From: Rhizobiales bacterium Y(2018)
GTDB taxonomy: Bacteria; Pseudomonadota; Alphaproteobacteria; Rhizobiales; Aestuariivirgaceae
Assembly: GCA_005502925.1 (NCBI GenBank)
Contig: SCPD01000014.1
Coordinates: 144,018 to 208,017, forward strand
Length of the DNA: 64,000 nucleotides
Direction: 5' to 3'
In this document: positions 42,570 to 51,161 of the stretch, piece by piece
Numbering within the stretch: the first letter of the stretch is position 1
Layout: every line of letters starts with the position of its first letter
Notes under the pieces: generated by a model
What the model saw: the letters and a program-made list of their open reading frames with translations, nothing else
What the model was told of the DNA's origin: nothing
Databases searched by the model: none
Position numbers and translations under genes: made by a program

Positions 42570-43127
42570 TCAATTTCTGCGCTCGTGACCGGCCGCGTAG
42601 GCCGGAAGCGCATCCATGGCAGTCTGGAACGCCCGGCGAATTTCAGTCTGACTGAACCCCTGGTCCCAAAGCTCCGTCGCAAGATCGGCCATGACCACAT
42701 CTATTGGGGACGTGGCTTGATTTGGATTGCCGGTCTGAATTTCTCGGCACGCCTCAGAGAAGTCGGTCGCCAGCTTAAGACAGGCCAAGCGCCATTCATC
42801 TTCCTTATCCAGTGTCATCGAATTCCCCAGGCGTTCTTCAACCCCCCGAATTGTCAGCTCCACAGCCTCGGAGAGGCCGGTGGCTTTGAACTCTCGGACC
42901 TCGAAGCTGTCATCGACGACGAACCATTCATGGACCGCCTCCTCGGGCTGGGTGAATGGCCGGACGCTAAACATATCGAGGCGGGAAATGCGTGACCGGT
43001 AGAGTGTCGCGTCGGCTTGGGTGCTGGAGAGAATCTGAATCTTCAGAAGTATAGGAGGGCCGGCTGTCGTGATCTCCATCTCACCTTCGTATTCAAGCTT
43101 CCATATCCGATGACGGGCGCGTTCCAT
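42570..43127 (-). CDS. Hypothetical protein
   Basis: 185 residues if it starts at ATG 43127 (MERARHRIWKLEYEGEMEITTAGP). The longer frame to 43346 runs through a CorC remnant and is rejected. Features: a beta-rich first half (ILLKIQILSSTQADATLYRSRISRLDMF), an acidic central helix, and a helical C-terminal third (PIDVVMADLATELWDQGFSQTEIRRAFQTAMDAL). No family recognised and no signal peptide. Composition agrees with a real gene. Confidence 0.55.
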   Translation of the reverse strand: MERARHRIWKLEYEGEMEITTAGPPILLKIQILSSTQADATLYRSRISRLDMFSVRPFTQPEEAVHEWFVVDDSFEVREFKATGLSEAVELTIRGVEERLGNSMTLDKEDEWRLACLKLATDFSEACREIQTGNPNQATSPIDVVMADLATELWDQGFSQTEIRRAFQTAMDALPAYAAGHERRN

Positions 43128-43183
43128 GCCTTGCAGTATAGCAACGCTTGCGGATTCAGAAAAAAGTCCGCGATGAGATGGTT

Positions 43184-43290
43184 CATTCCCCCGGTGCCAG
43201 CCTCTTCCTGAGCGTGGTGATCTGGTGGCGGCGCTTGCGCATGACCTCGACGCGGAAGCCATGGAAGGTGAAGGCCAGGCCGGCATCGGG
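43184..43290 (-). pseudogene. 3' remnant of a CorC/HlyC gene
   Basis: On the minus strand it reads ...SPDAGLAFTFHGFRVEVMRKRRHQITTLRKRLAPGE and a stop. The C-terminus of the intact CorC gene at 57152-57985 is IPDAGQAFTFHGFRFEVMRKRRHQITTLRISPAPVE. Over the shared 85 or so bases the two DNA sequences are nearly identical (for example GCGTGGTGATCTGGTGGCGG). Upstream of SPDAG the homology stops abruptly. Confidence 0.7.
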
Positions 43291-43424
43291 AGATGTCGCC
43301 TCTTCGAGCAGCGGGTGTCGGCGTCGGCCGCCACGGCTTCTTGCACATGATCGGTGGTTCGCGTCCTGCGGCCTTTTTCGCCGTCACGCCACGCCGTCTG
43401 GTGGCCGAAGGCGGGCGCTCCTTG

Positions 43425-43453
43425 TTGACAGAATTGTTCTATATGGTACTAAT
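43425..43453 (+). promoter_or_regulatory. Transporter operon promoter with MarR operator site 1
   Basis: TTGACA (43425-43430), spacer GAATTGTTCTATATGGT, ACTAAT (43448-43453). The spacer carries ATTGTTCTATATGGTACTAA (43433-43452), 16 of 20 positions matching the ideal ATTGTTCCATATGGAACAAT. It is 103 bp before the binding-protein start. Confidence 0.65.
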
Positions 43454-43554
43454 TTATCCACCTGCAGCCGCATGGGAGACACGGCTGGACTGCCTGGCAA
43501 GCGCGTGCGCTGCCTTGCTCATAAGGAAAAAATCTCCAGCAAAGAGGGAGTTAA

Positions 43555-44754
43555 ATGGTCAAGAACATCATCGAGCCCGTGTGCGCCAATCGTCGCAAAT
43601 TCCTTGCCGGCACGGCGCTCGTGCTCGCGACTTCGTGGTCCGGACTGCGGCCGGCCGCCGCCGAGGACAAGGCGCCGGTCGTTCTCGGCTTCGCCACCGG
43701 CCTTTCCGGCGCCCAGGCGCAATATGGACGCGACAATGTCAAGATCGGCGAGCTGTTCGCCGAGCAGATGAATAGTCAGGGCGGCATCGATGGCCGCAAA
43801 GTTTCGGTCGTTTCCGGCGACACGCAGGACCAGCCGGATATCGCCATCTCTCTCGCCCGCCGCCTGATCCGCGAAGATGGCGCCACCGCGCTGTTCGGCC
43901 ATGGCGGCTCGGGCCTCACGCTTGCACTGTCGCAGGCGCTCAAGAGCACCAAGGTACCGCTGCTGCTCAGCTACATCTGGGGCAACTCCAATACCGGTCC
44001 CTCGCTTCCCTCCGTCTATCGGATCGGCCCCTTCAATGCCTACGTGGCGACGCTGATGGCCAAATACCTCAAGCAGTCGCCGTACAAGAATATCGTCATC
44101 CTGGCCGAGGACACTGCGTACGGCACCGATTTCGCCAAGGATCTGTCCGGCAAGGTCGACGCCGGTCTGAAAGTCGAGACCATTCCCTTCCAGGCGAAGA
44201 TTCAAGACCTCAGCCCCGTGCTCGGCAAGCTGGCCTCCGGCACGCAGCCCGATGCCATCATCGTGGCGGGTAACTACCAGATCATCTACAGCCTGCAGAA
44301 TCAGATTCCGGCAGCCGGACTGAAGAGCCAGATCATCGGCGCCTGGGACTATCCGACGACACCGGAATTCTGGGAGACCGCCGGCAAGAACGGCGTGGGC
44401 GTCATCTATGCCACGTTCACCGGCCCATCCGTCAAGTTGACGGCGACGGGCGAAGCGTTCCGCGCCAGCTATGCGGCGAAGTTCGGCCGCGATCCGCTCT
44501 TCTATGAATATTTCCTGTGGGATTGCCTCAATGCTCTGCGTAAGGCCGTCACCGATTCCAAGAGTGTCGACCCGGCCGTGTTGACCGAGACGCTCGCCAA
44601 GGTTTCGTTCGAAGGCACTACCGGATCGATCCACTTCAATCAGGAAGAGGGGGCGTGGAACCAGGCCCTCAGCGGCACACTGTTCATGAAGCAGTACACC
44701 GAGGTGAAGCAGACGGATGCGGCGGCCAAAGTCGTCGCCGAAATCGCTCCTTGA
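43555..44754 (+). CDS. Periplasmic substrate-binding protein, LivK-type, Tat-exported
   Basis: 399 residues. Signal with a twin-arginine motif, NRRKFLAGTALVLATSWSGLRPAAA, then VVLGFATGLSGAQAQYGRDNVKIGELFAEQMNSQGGIDGRKVSVVSGDTQDQPDIAISLARRLI, the typical branched-chain amino acid-type (Peripla_BP_6) fold. First gene of an operon with permeases and ATPases of the same class. Such proteins also bind amides, aromatic acids and betaines, so the ligand is open; downstream genes suggest a methylated or secondary amine. Confidence 0.88.
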   Translation: MVKNIIEPVCANRRKFLAGTALVLATSWSGLRPAAAEDKAPVVLGFATGLSGAQAQYGRDNVKIGELFAEQMNSQGGIDGRKVSVVSGDTQDQPDIAISLARRLIREDGATALFGHGGSGLTLALSQALKSTKVPLLLSYIWGNSNTGPSLPSVYRIGPFNAYVATLMAKYLKQSPYKNIVILAEDTAYGTDFAKDLSGKVDAGLKVETIPFQAKIQDLSPVLGKLASGTQPDAIIVAGNYQIIYSLQNQIPAAGLKSQIIGAWDYPTTPEFWETAGKNGVGVIYATFTGPSVKLTATGEAFRASYAAKFGRDPLFYEYFLWDCLNALRKAVTDSKSVDPAVLTETLAKVSFEGTTGSIHFNQEEGAWNQALSGTLFMKQYTEVKQTDAAAKVVAEIAP

Positions 44755-44755
44755 T

Positions 44756-45640
44756 ATGCAGACGGCGGTCCAGACGCTGATCCTGGGCACGGCGATCGGT
44801 GGCGTCTATGCGCTCATGGGAGTTGGGCTGAATCTCATCTTCGGCGTGATGAGGGTGGCGAACTTCGCGCATGGCGCGCTCTACATGATAGGCGGCTATG
44901 CCGCCTATTACCTCACATTGGCCACCGGCGCACCGATGCCGGTCGCTGTGATTGGCGCGATGGTGGTCGGCGGATGTGTCGGCTATTTCGTCAACGCCAT
45001 ATTGCTGCGGCCGGTCTATCGCTCGAGGCTCGAACGTCCGTCGGAATTCACGCTGATCGTCACCTTCGCGCTCAGTCTGATGGCGACGTCCGCGGCGGCC
45101 GTCTTCCTGACCCCGAATTACCGCAAGTTCGAAGGCATGTGGCCCGACACGATAACGCTGTTCGGTTTCGTCAGCATGTCAGGCGACCGGGCCGTGGCTT
45201 TCGTGACCGCGCTGATCTTGCTCTGCGCTCTGCTCTGGCTGGTGCATTTCACCGATCTTGGCCGCGGTTGGCGGGCGCTCACCCAGAATCGAATGGGAGC
45301 GGATATTGTCGGTGTCGATGTCTTCCGTCTGGCGAATCTGGCTTTCGCCACCTCGGGAGCCCTGGCCGCGGCGGCCGGCGCCGTGCTGGTACCGCTCTAT
45401 CTCGCTTACCCGACAATGGGCGAAAGCGTTATCGTCAAGAGCTTCGTCATCGTCGTGCTTGGTGGGCTCGGCTCGATCGCGGGCAGTCTTGTCGGCGGCT
45501 TCCTGCTCGGCTGGGCGGAAGCGCTGGGCTCGGTCTATATCGGTTCCGGCTATACCGATATCTACGGTCTCGTGATCATGCTGGTGGTCCTGCTCTTTCT
45601 GCCGCGCGGTCTCTTCGGCATCTCCGAGAGGGAAGTCTGA
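44756..45640 (+). CDS. ABC transporter permease, LivH-type
   Basis: 294 residues from ATG 44756, one base after the binding-protein stop. It opens LILGTAIGGVYALMGVGLNLIFGVMRVANFAHGALYMIGGYAAYYL, the LivH signature, and contains DIVGVDVFRLANLAFATSGALAAAAGAVLVPL, the expected loop, and IVVLGGLGSIAGSLVGGFLLG. About eight membrane segments. Partners the LivM-type permease at 47158. Confidence 0.92.
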   Translation: MQTAVQTLILGTAIGGVYALMGVGLNLIFGVMRVANFAHGALYMIGGYAAYYLTLATGAPMPVAVIGAMVVGGCVGYFVNAILLRPVYRSRLERPSEFTLIVTFALSLMATSAAAVFLTPNYRKFEGMWPDTITLFGFVSMSGDRAVAFVTALILLCALLWLVHFTDLGRGWRALTQNRMGADIVGVDVFRLANLAFATSGALAAAAGAVLVPLYLAYPTMGESVIVKSFVIVVLGGLGSIAGSLVGGFLLGWAEALGSVYIGSGYTDIYGLVIMLVVLLFLPRGLFGISEREV

Positions 45641-45642
45641 CC

Positions 45643-46377
45643 GTGACAGCACATGCCGCGGAGCCATCGGCGTCGGGAGAGCCGCTGCTGGTCGTGAATG
45701 ACCTGCACAAGGCATTCGGCGGGCATAAGGTCGTCAATGGCGTCAGCTTCAGCGTGGCCGAAGGGGAGATGCTCGCGCTCATCGGGCCGAACGGCGCGGG
45801 CAAGACGACGCTGCTCAACCTGCTCAGCGGCCAACACAAGCCGACAGCCGGGCGGATTCTGTTCTCCGGCATGGACATCACCGGCAAGGGGGCGGCCACG
45901 AGCAGGGCGATGCTGCGCGCCTTTCAGGACGGCGGTATCTTCCTCAAGCTGACGGCGCTGGAGAATGTCATGGTGCCGCTGCTCACGCGCGGCGTGGCGG
46001 TGCGCGAGGCGCGTGACCGCGCGATGGCGGCGCTATGCAGCGTCGGCCTCGAGCCCGTGGCTCACGAACGAGGCGAGCGGCTCTCGGGCGGCCAGCGCAA
46101 GCTGACCGATTTCTCGCGCTGCATCGCCGCCGAGCCGCGCCTGGTGCTTCTGGACGAGCCAACGGCGGGCGTCCATCCGCACGTGGCCGAGGCCATGGTG
46201 AGCCATATCGTCAAACAACAGGCCGCCAATGTCGGCTTCGTCATCATCAGCCATGATCTTCCCTGGGTCTTCGCCGTCTGCCCGCGGGTGATCTGTCTCG
46301 CCGGCGGCGAGATCCTGTGCGAAGGCACGCCCGAGCGGGTTGGCGGCGATCCGCGCGTGCACGAGGCTTATCTATGA
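45643..46377 (+). CDS. ABC transporter ATPase, LivG-type
   Basis: 244 residues from GTG 45643, two bases after the LivH-type stop. Walker A GPNGAGKTT, signature LSGGQRKLTDFSRCIA, Walker B LVLLDEPTAGVHP, H-loop ISHD. A short basic/acidic N-terminal lead (about 12 residues) precedes the ABC core. Signature is RKLTDFSR rather than the usual QKLVELAR. It overlaps the next gene by ATGA (46374-46377). Confidence 0.9.
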   Translation: MTAHAAEPSASGEPLLVVNDLHKAFGGHKVVNGVSFSVAEGEMLALIGPNGAGKTTLLNLLSGQHKPTAGRILFSGMDITGKGAATSRAMLRAFQDGGIFLKLTALENVMVPLLTRGVAVREARDRAMAALCSVGLEPVAHERGERLSGGQRKLTDFSRCIAAEPRLVLLDEPTAGVHPHVAEAMVSHIVKQQAANVGFVIISHDLPWVFAVCPRVICLAGGEILCEGTPERVGGDPRVHEAYL

Positions 46378-47174
46378 TCACCAGGCCGCGCCGGACCGAA
46401 GCTGCTGCCAAGCCGTCCGGGCGAGTGCCGGTCGATCTCGTCGCCACGGGATTGCGTGTCGCCTATGAACGCGATGTGGAGATCCTGCGCGGTGTCGAAA
46501 TCACCGCGGCGGCGCGCCGCATCTCGCTGGTCATCGGTCCGAATGGCGCCGGCAAGTCGACCTTTCTCAAGGCTGTGGCCGGTCTGGCGCCAGTCACCGG
46601 CGGGCTGGTCACGCTCGGCGGCGTCGACATAACGCGATGGAGGCCGCGCGACCTTCTCGCGCATGGTGTCGCCCTTGTGCCGCAGAATGGCACGCTCTTT
46701 CCGGCGATGACGGTGCGCGAAAATCTGCAGATGGGCGGCTGGCTCAGGCGGCGCGAAAAGGCGTGGCTGGGCGAGAGCATCGAGGCAGTCGTCAACCGTT
46801 TCAACCTGCCGCGCCATCTGGTCGACAGGCGGGCGGGGGACCTGTCGGGCGGCCAGCAGAAACTGGTGGAGATCATGCGCAGCATGATTATGACGCCCAC
46901 GACCCTGCTGCTGGATGAGCCGACGGCCGGCCTTTCGCCCAAGATGGCGAGCCAGGTCTATGAGCAGATCGCCGCGCTGCCGGGCGATCTCGGCGTGACC
47001 GTATTGCTGGTCGACCAGAATGTGCGTTCGTCACTGGCCATCTCCGACGACGTCTATGTGCTGGCGATGGGGCTCAATAATGACAGGGGAACGGCGCGCG
47101 ATATCACCGAGAGGCTGGGCGAGATCACCGCCGGCTGGTTGCGGCAAGGAGTGTCTGGTGCGGTCAAATCCTGA
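46374..47174 (+). CDS. ABC transporter ATPase, LivF-type
   Basis: 266 residues from ATG 46374. A 20-residue basic extension precedes LVATGLRVAYERDVEILRGVEITAAARRISLVIGPNGAGKST. Signature LSGGQQKLVEIMRSMIM, Walker B TLLLDEPTAGLSP. The C-terminus overlaps the LivM-type start by 17 bases, with AAGGAG inside this gene serving the next one. Confidence 0.9.
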   Translation: MITRPRRTEAAAKPSGRVPVDLVATGLRVAYERDVEILRGVEITAAARRISLVIGPNGAGKSTFLKAVAGLAPVTGGLVTLGGVDITRWRPRDLLAHGVALVPQNGTLFPAMTVRENLQMGGWLRRREKAWLGESIEAVVNRFNLPRHLVDRRAGDLSGGQQKLVEIMRSMIMTPTTLLLDEPTAGLSPKMASQVYEQIAALPGDLGVTVLLVDQNVRSSLAISDDVYVLAMGLNNDRGTARDITERLGEITAGWLRQGVSGAVKS

Positions 47175-48156
47175 AAAGCTCAAGCTGCTCTTCGCGGCCC
47201 TGGCCGTCGTGGCGGCGGCTGCGCTGGCCTATCTCATCCCGTCGCCCACGGTACTCGATGCCGTCGTCTATTTCTTCTATTTCCTGATGCTCGCGGCGTC
47301 GTGGAATCTGCTGGCGGGCATCTGCGGACAGATGTCCTTCGCGCACATGGCCTTTTGCGTGACCGGCGCCTATGTCGCGGCTTCGACGGCCAATGTGCTC
47401 GGCTTGCCGATGGCAGCCGCGGTTGTCGTCGGCGCTTTGGCCGCTGCGTGCGCGGGCTTGTTCGTCGGCATCTTCACGCTGCGTTTCCGCGACATCACCT
47501 TCTCGCTCGCCACTTTCGCCTTTGCCGGTGTGCTGACGAGCTGGCTGATCGGCGCCAGCGACATCACCGGCGGCAGCAACGGCATGTCCGCGCCGCCCAT
47601 CTTTTCCGGAGATCAGGCGCGCGCCTTCGTGTGGCTCGGCCTCGCGCTCAGCGTCGTGTTCTTTGCACTGCAATGGCTGTTACTGTCCAGCCGGTGGGGC
47701 ATCCTGATGCGGGCGGTACGCGACCGCGAGCCGGTGGCGCGCGGGCTCGGCGTGAAGGCTACCCATCTCAAGGTCGCCGTCTTCGCCTACACCGCATTCT
47801 GGGCGGGTCTGGCCGGTGGATATTTCGCCGCCTACACCGAATATGTGACACCCACCATGGCGGGCCTCGAGAATATGGGGCTGGTGCTCGGCATGGTCAT
47901 CGTCGGCGGTATCGGCACCGTCGCGGGGCCTGTGCTCGGCACGCTGGTCTTCCGCTTCATCGACTTTTTCACGCGCGGTTATGGCGGCGAATACACCGTC
48001 TTCACCTTCGCGCTGATCCTGCTGGTCACCATGCTGTTCCTGCGCGACGGCGCCATGGGGCTGATCACCGCAACGCTGCGGCGTTTTCGCGCGCCGCAAG
48101 AACGCTGGCACGCGGCGCAGCCGGCCGCGGCACCGGGGGCCACGCCGGAGTCTTAG
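47158..48156 (+). CDS. ABC transporter permease, LivM-type
   Basis: 332 residues from GTG 47158, chosen for AAGGAG six bases upstream. FFYFLMLAASWNLLAGICGQMSFAHMAFCVTGAYVAA is the LivM pattern and RAVRDREPVARGLGVKATHLKVAVFAYTAFWAGLAGGYFA its cytoplasmic loop. About ten membrane segments. The C-terminal 25 residues (APQERWHAAQPAAAPGATPES) are soluble and Ala/Pro-rich. Confidence 0.92.
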   Translation: MRSNPEKLKLLFAALAVVAAAALAYLIPSPTVLDAVVYFFYFLMLAASWNLLAGICGQMSFAHMAFCVTGAYVAASTANVLGLPMAAAVVVGALAAACAGLFVGIFTLRFRDITFSLATFAFAGVLTSWLIGASDITGGSNGMSAPPIFSGDQARAFVWLGLALSVVFFALQWLLLSSRWGILMRAVRDREPVARGLGVKATHLKVAVFAYTAFWAGLAGGYFAAYTEYVTPTMAGLENMGLVLGMVIVGGIGTVAGPVLGTLVFRFIDFFTRGYGGEYTVFTFALILLVTMLFLRDGAMGLITATLRRFRAPQERWHAAQPAAAPGATPES

Positions 48157-48165
48157 GAGAAGCGC

Positions 48166-49974
48166 GTGCCTCACATCAATCCGATCGGGATCGCGCTGCT
48201 GGCGGCGGGCCTCGGGCTTGCGGCTGTATTGGGGCTGCTGGGGCGCCGCTGGGCGTCGGGACGCTCGGCACGTATCGCCTGGTGGTCCGGTCTGCTCGAA
48301 CTCCCGCATGGCTATCTGCATACCGTGCATGCGGTGGTGGATCGCGAGCGGGAAGCCGCGCGCATGCATGCGCTTGCGGCGGGCGGTTTCCTGGCGGCGT
48401 TGATTTTTTCGCTGCCGCTCCACCTCGGCTATTGGCCGCGCCTTCTGGCCGCTGGGATGCTGTTATCCGTCCTTGTCAGCCTGGCCGGGATCGCCATGGC
48501 GATCCGGCGCCGGTCGGGCGGACATGTGCCGCGCCTCAAGCCTTCGCGTAACGTCGTCCTGCCCTATCTGCTGCTTGGACTTCTGCTCGTTCTTGCCGCC
48601 GGTGCCATTCTGCAGCTTCTCGGCGCCGGTATGGTCGCCTTCGGCGTCCTGGCTATCCCGGCCGGCATAGTGCTCCTGCTTCTCTTGCAATCGGCGCATG
48701 GCGGCGCGCTGCGCCACGCCGTCGCCGGCGCCGTTCATCTCGTCGTGCATCCGCGACCAAGGCGGGTACGGGGTGAGCCGGATGCGGCCCTTCCGCCGCT
48801 CGACCTCGATACGGAGCCGCTTGGCGTCGGGACCATGAAGGATTTCGCCTGGAACCGGCTGGTGGGGTTTGACGCCTGCGTGCAGTGCGGCCGCTGCGAA
48901 GCGGTCTGTCCGGCCTATGCCGCGGGCCAGCCGCTCAATCCCAAGGCGCTGATCGGCAGTCTTTCGCTAGCGGTGAGTGAACCCGACAGGCCGGCCGCCG
49001 AGGTGGTAACGCCGGAGGCGCTCTGGGCCTGCACCACGTGCCGCGCCTGCGTCTACGAATGTCCGATGCTGATCGAGCATGTGGACGCCATCGTCTCCAT
49101 CCGCCGCCACCAGGTGATGGAGCAGGGTGTGCTGCCCGCCCATGCCGCCGACACGCTCGCCAGCTTGCGCGAAACCGATACGCAGTCGAGCCGCGCGCTT
49201 GTCAGCCGGCTGGACTGGGCCGCGGATCTCGATCTGCCGGTCCTCGCCGAAGGTGGCTCTTGCGACACGCTGCTCTGGCTAGGCGAACATGCCTTCGACT
49301 TGCGCCATCAGCGCACGTTGCGGTCGCTGGTGAGGCTGCTGCGCCGGGCAGAGGTCGACTTCGCTGTGCTCGGCGCAGGCGAGCTCGACTGCGGCGACAT
49401 CGCCCGCCGCCTTGGTGACGAAATAACTTTCGCCGACCTTGCCCGGCGCAACATAGCGAACTTGGCGCTCCGGAAATTCCGCCGCATCGTCACGGCGGAC
49501 CCGCATGCCTTCAATGTTTTGAAGAATGAGTATCCCGCCTTCGGCGGGCAGTACGAGATCCTGCACCACAGCCAGTTGCTGGCCGAGCTGATCGGCCGCG
49601 GCAGTCTCTCACCCGATGCCGCGCTCGGCGAGCGTGTGACCTATCATGATCCCTGCTATCTCGGCCGCTACAATGGCGAAACGCAGGCGTCCCGCGATGT
49701 ACTGGCGGCGCTTGGCGTCGAGCTTGTCGAAATGGAGCGGTCCGGCCTGCGCTCCAGTTGCTGCGGCGGCGGCGGCGGAGCGCCACTTGCCGCCATACCC
49801 GGGCGTCGGCAGATCGCCGAGAACCGCATGGACCACGCCCGCGCCACCGGTGCGCCAACCCTGATCGCCGGCTGCCCGCAATGCACGCAGATGTTCGAGG
49901 GTGTCCCCGGCGACAGGCTTTTGGTCATGGATCTGGCCGAGCTTGTCGACCGCGCCACAGGCGGTACGTCATGA
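48166..49974 (+). CDS. DgcB-like membrane iron-sulfur electron-transfer protein
   Basis: 602 residues from GTG 48166 (GGAG six bases upstream). N-terminal membrane region (DUF3483-like) with several helices up to residue 185. Two ferredoxin clusters: CVQCGRCEAVCP near 239 and CTTCRACVYECP near 289. Two CCG-type domains end the protein, with YHDPCYLGRYN near 494 and SCCGGGGG near 531. Architecture and length match the dimethylglycine-demethylation protein DgcB. It probably takes electrons from the EtfA/EtfB pair encoded next and passes them to quinone. ATGA overlap with etfA. Confidence 0.83.
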   Translation: MPHINPIGIALLAAGLGLAAVLGLLGRRWASGRSARIAWWSGLLELPHGYLHTVHAVVDREREAARMHALAAGGFLAALIFSLPLHLGYWPRLLAAGMLLSVLVSLAGIAMAIRRRSGGHVPRLKPSRNVVLPYLLLGLLLVLAAGAILQLLGAGMVAFGVLAIPAGIVLLLLLQSAHGGALRHAVAGAVHLVVHPRPRRVRGEPDAALPPLDLDTEPLGVGTMKDFAWNRLVGFDACVQCGRCEAVCPAYAAGQPLNPKALIGSLSLAVSEPDRPAAEVVTPEALWACTTCRACVYECPMLIEHVDAIVSIRRHQVMEQGVLPAHAADTLASLRETDTQSSRALVSRLDWAADLDLPVLAEGGSCDTLLWLGEHAFDLRHQRTLRSLVRLLRRAEVDFAVLGAGELDCGDIARRLGDEITFADLARRNIANLALRKFRRIVTADPHAFNVLKNEYPAFGGQYEILHHSQLLAELIGRGSLSPDAALGERVTYHDPCYLGRYNGETQASRDVLAALGVELVEMERSGLRSSCCGGGGGAPLAAIPGRRQIAENRMDHARATGAPTLIAGCPQCTQMFEGVPGDRLLVMDLAELVDRATGGTS

Positions 49975-51161
49975 GCGAGCACCAGGATGGCATCCGGCGC
50001 CGCAATCCACGCCGCGAGCGCGATGGGCGCCGGACTTCGTCTGTCGTGGAGCCCGCCCCCTCTGTCCAGGCAGCTCAGTCTGAGGCGGCTGCCGGCGCCG
50101 CGCCGCGGATCGACCCGCGCCTGCGCCGGCGTGAAAGACAGGCGGCGGAGCCAGCCTCCACTGGCGTGTCTGTCCGGGCAGGCGATGTCACGCGAATTGA
50201 TCAGTCGTCCCATTACGTTCTCATGGTGCCGGATCTGGAGCGTGGACGACTGTCACCCGCCGATCGCATCACGCTCGGTGCGGCGCGGATGCTGGCCGAC
50301 GCTGATGGCGGGGCTGTTGTTCTGGCCTTGATGCTGGCGTCCGATGAGATGCTGGCTGACGATGCCGGTCGGGCTGGTGTCGACAGGGTGGTCGAGCTTC
50401 GCGATGCCGCTTTTGCCGCTTACGATCCGCAAGCGAGAGCAGCGGCTGCCGTTGCGATTGCCGAGATGATTTCGGCCCGTCATATCGTGCTGAGCGAGAC
50501 ACGTTCGCAGGGCGGGGATCTCGCACGTCGTATCGCGGCCGCGTTGGGGGGCGGGCTGGCGGTCGGCGTCGTTCGCATGACCAATGCCAGTGTCACAAGC
50601 GTGATCGACGCCGGACGACGTGAGGCGATCGGCCCGGCGCCGCGTGTCGTCGCCATCGATACCGCGATTTTTCCCGCCGCGTCGGCCATCCAGGCACGGG
50701 AGGCAAGGCCACTGGCCCCGCCGCCCGTGACGTTGCGGTCGGCGATCCGGGACGAAGGCCTCGTGCCCATGGATCCGCGGACTTTGCCCTTGGCCGAGGC
50801 CGAACTGGTACTGAGCGCCGGTGACGGCGTCACCGACTGGGACGCCTTCCATGCCTTGGCCGCGGCACTGCCGGCAGCCGAAGCGGGCAGTCGCGTCGTT
50901 TGCGATGCCGGACATCTTCCCCGTTCACGGCAAGTGGGTGCATCGGGCACGATCGTCTCGGCGCAGTGTTACATCGCCGCCGGCATATCCGGCTCTCCGC
51001 AGCATCTGCATGGCATTGCCGACTGCCGAACGGTCATCGCCGTCAATACGGATCTTCACGCGGCGATGGTGGCGCGTGCCGAGCTTGCCATCATCGCCGA
51101 CGCCCAGGCGGTCATGCCGGCCCTGACGAAGCTTGTCGAAGAAAGAAGACATGCCCGCTAA
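49971..51161 (+). CDS. Electron transfer flavoprotein alpha subunit, Dgc-type
   Basis: 396 residues from ATG 49971. The C-terminal FAD domain has SRQVGASGTIVSAQCYIAAGISGSPQHLHGIADCRTVIAVNTD, close to the standard GxTGxxVxPxLYIAxGISGxxQHxxG. The first 85 residues are an Arg-rich extension (IRRRNPRRERDGRR, RLRRRERQ), which the EtfA proteins of dgcAB clusters also have, as far as I recall. It pairs with the EtfB encoded by the next gene (11-base overlap). It carries electrons from a flavin dehydrogenase to DgcB. Confidence 0.83.
   Translation: MSEHQDGIRRRNPRRERDGRRTSSVVEPAPSVQAAQSEAAAGAAPRIDPRLRRRERQAAEPASTGVSVRAGDVTRIDQSSHYVLMVPDLERGRLSPADRITLGAARMLADADGGAVVLALMLASDEMLADDAGRAGVDRVVELRDAAFAAYDPQARAAAAVAIAEMISARHIVLSETRSQGGDLARRIAAALGGGLAVGVVRMTNASVTSVIDAGRREAIGPAPRVVAIDTAIFPAASAIQAREARPLAPPPVTLRSAIRDEGLVPMDPRTLPLAEAELVLSAGDGVTDWDAFHALAAALPAAEAGSRVVCDAGHLPRSRQVGASGTIVSAQCYIAAGISGSPQHLHGIADCRTVIAVNTDLHAAMVARAELAIIADAQAVMPALTKLVEERRHAR

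Noticed and set aside
42482..42700. N-terminal extension of the flavoprotein reductase to 42700
   Set aside because: It overlaps the hypothetical gene 42570-43127 on the same strand, and the FAD motif starts normally at ATG 42481.
43128..43346. Extension of the hypothetical gene through the CorC remnant
   Set aside because: The extension reads the remnant out of its own frame, giving a Ser/Arg-rich non-protein-like stretch.
44974..46377. 467-residue frame running through the LivH-type gene into the LivG-type gene
   Set aside because: Only the part from GTG 45643 is LivG-like; the earlier part is an out-of-frame reading of the LivH-type gene, not a fusion protein.
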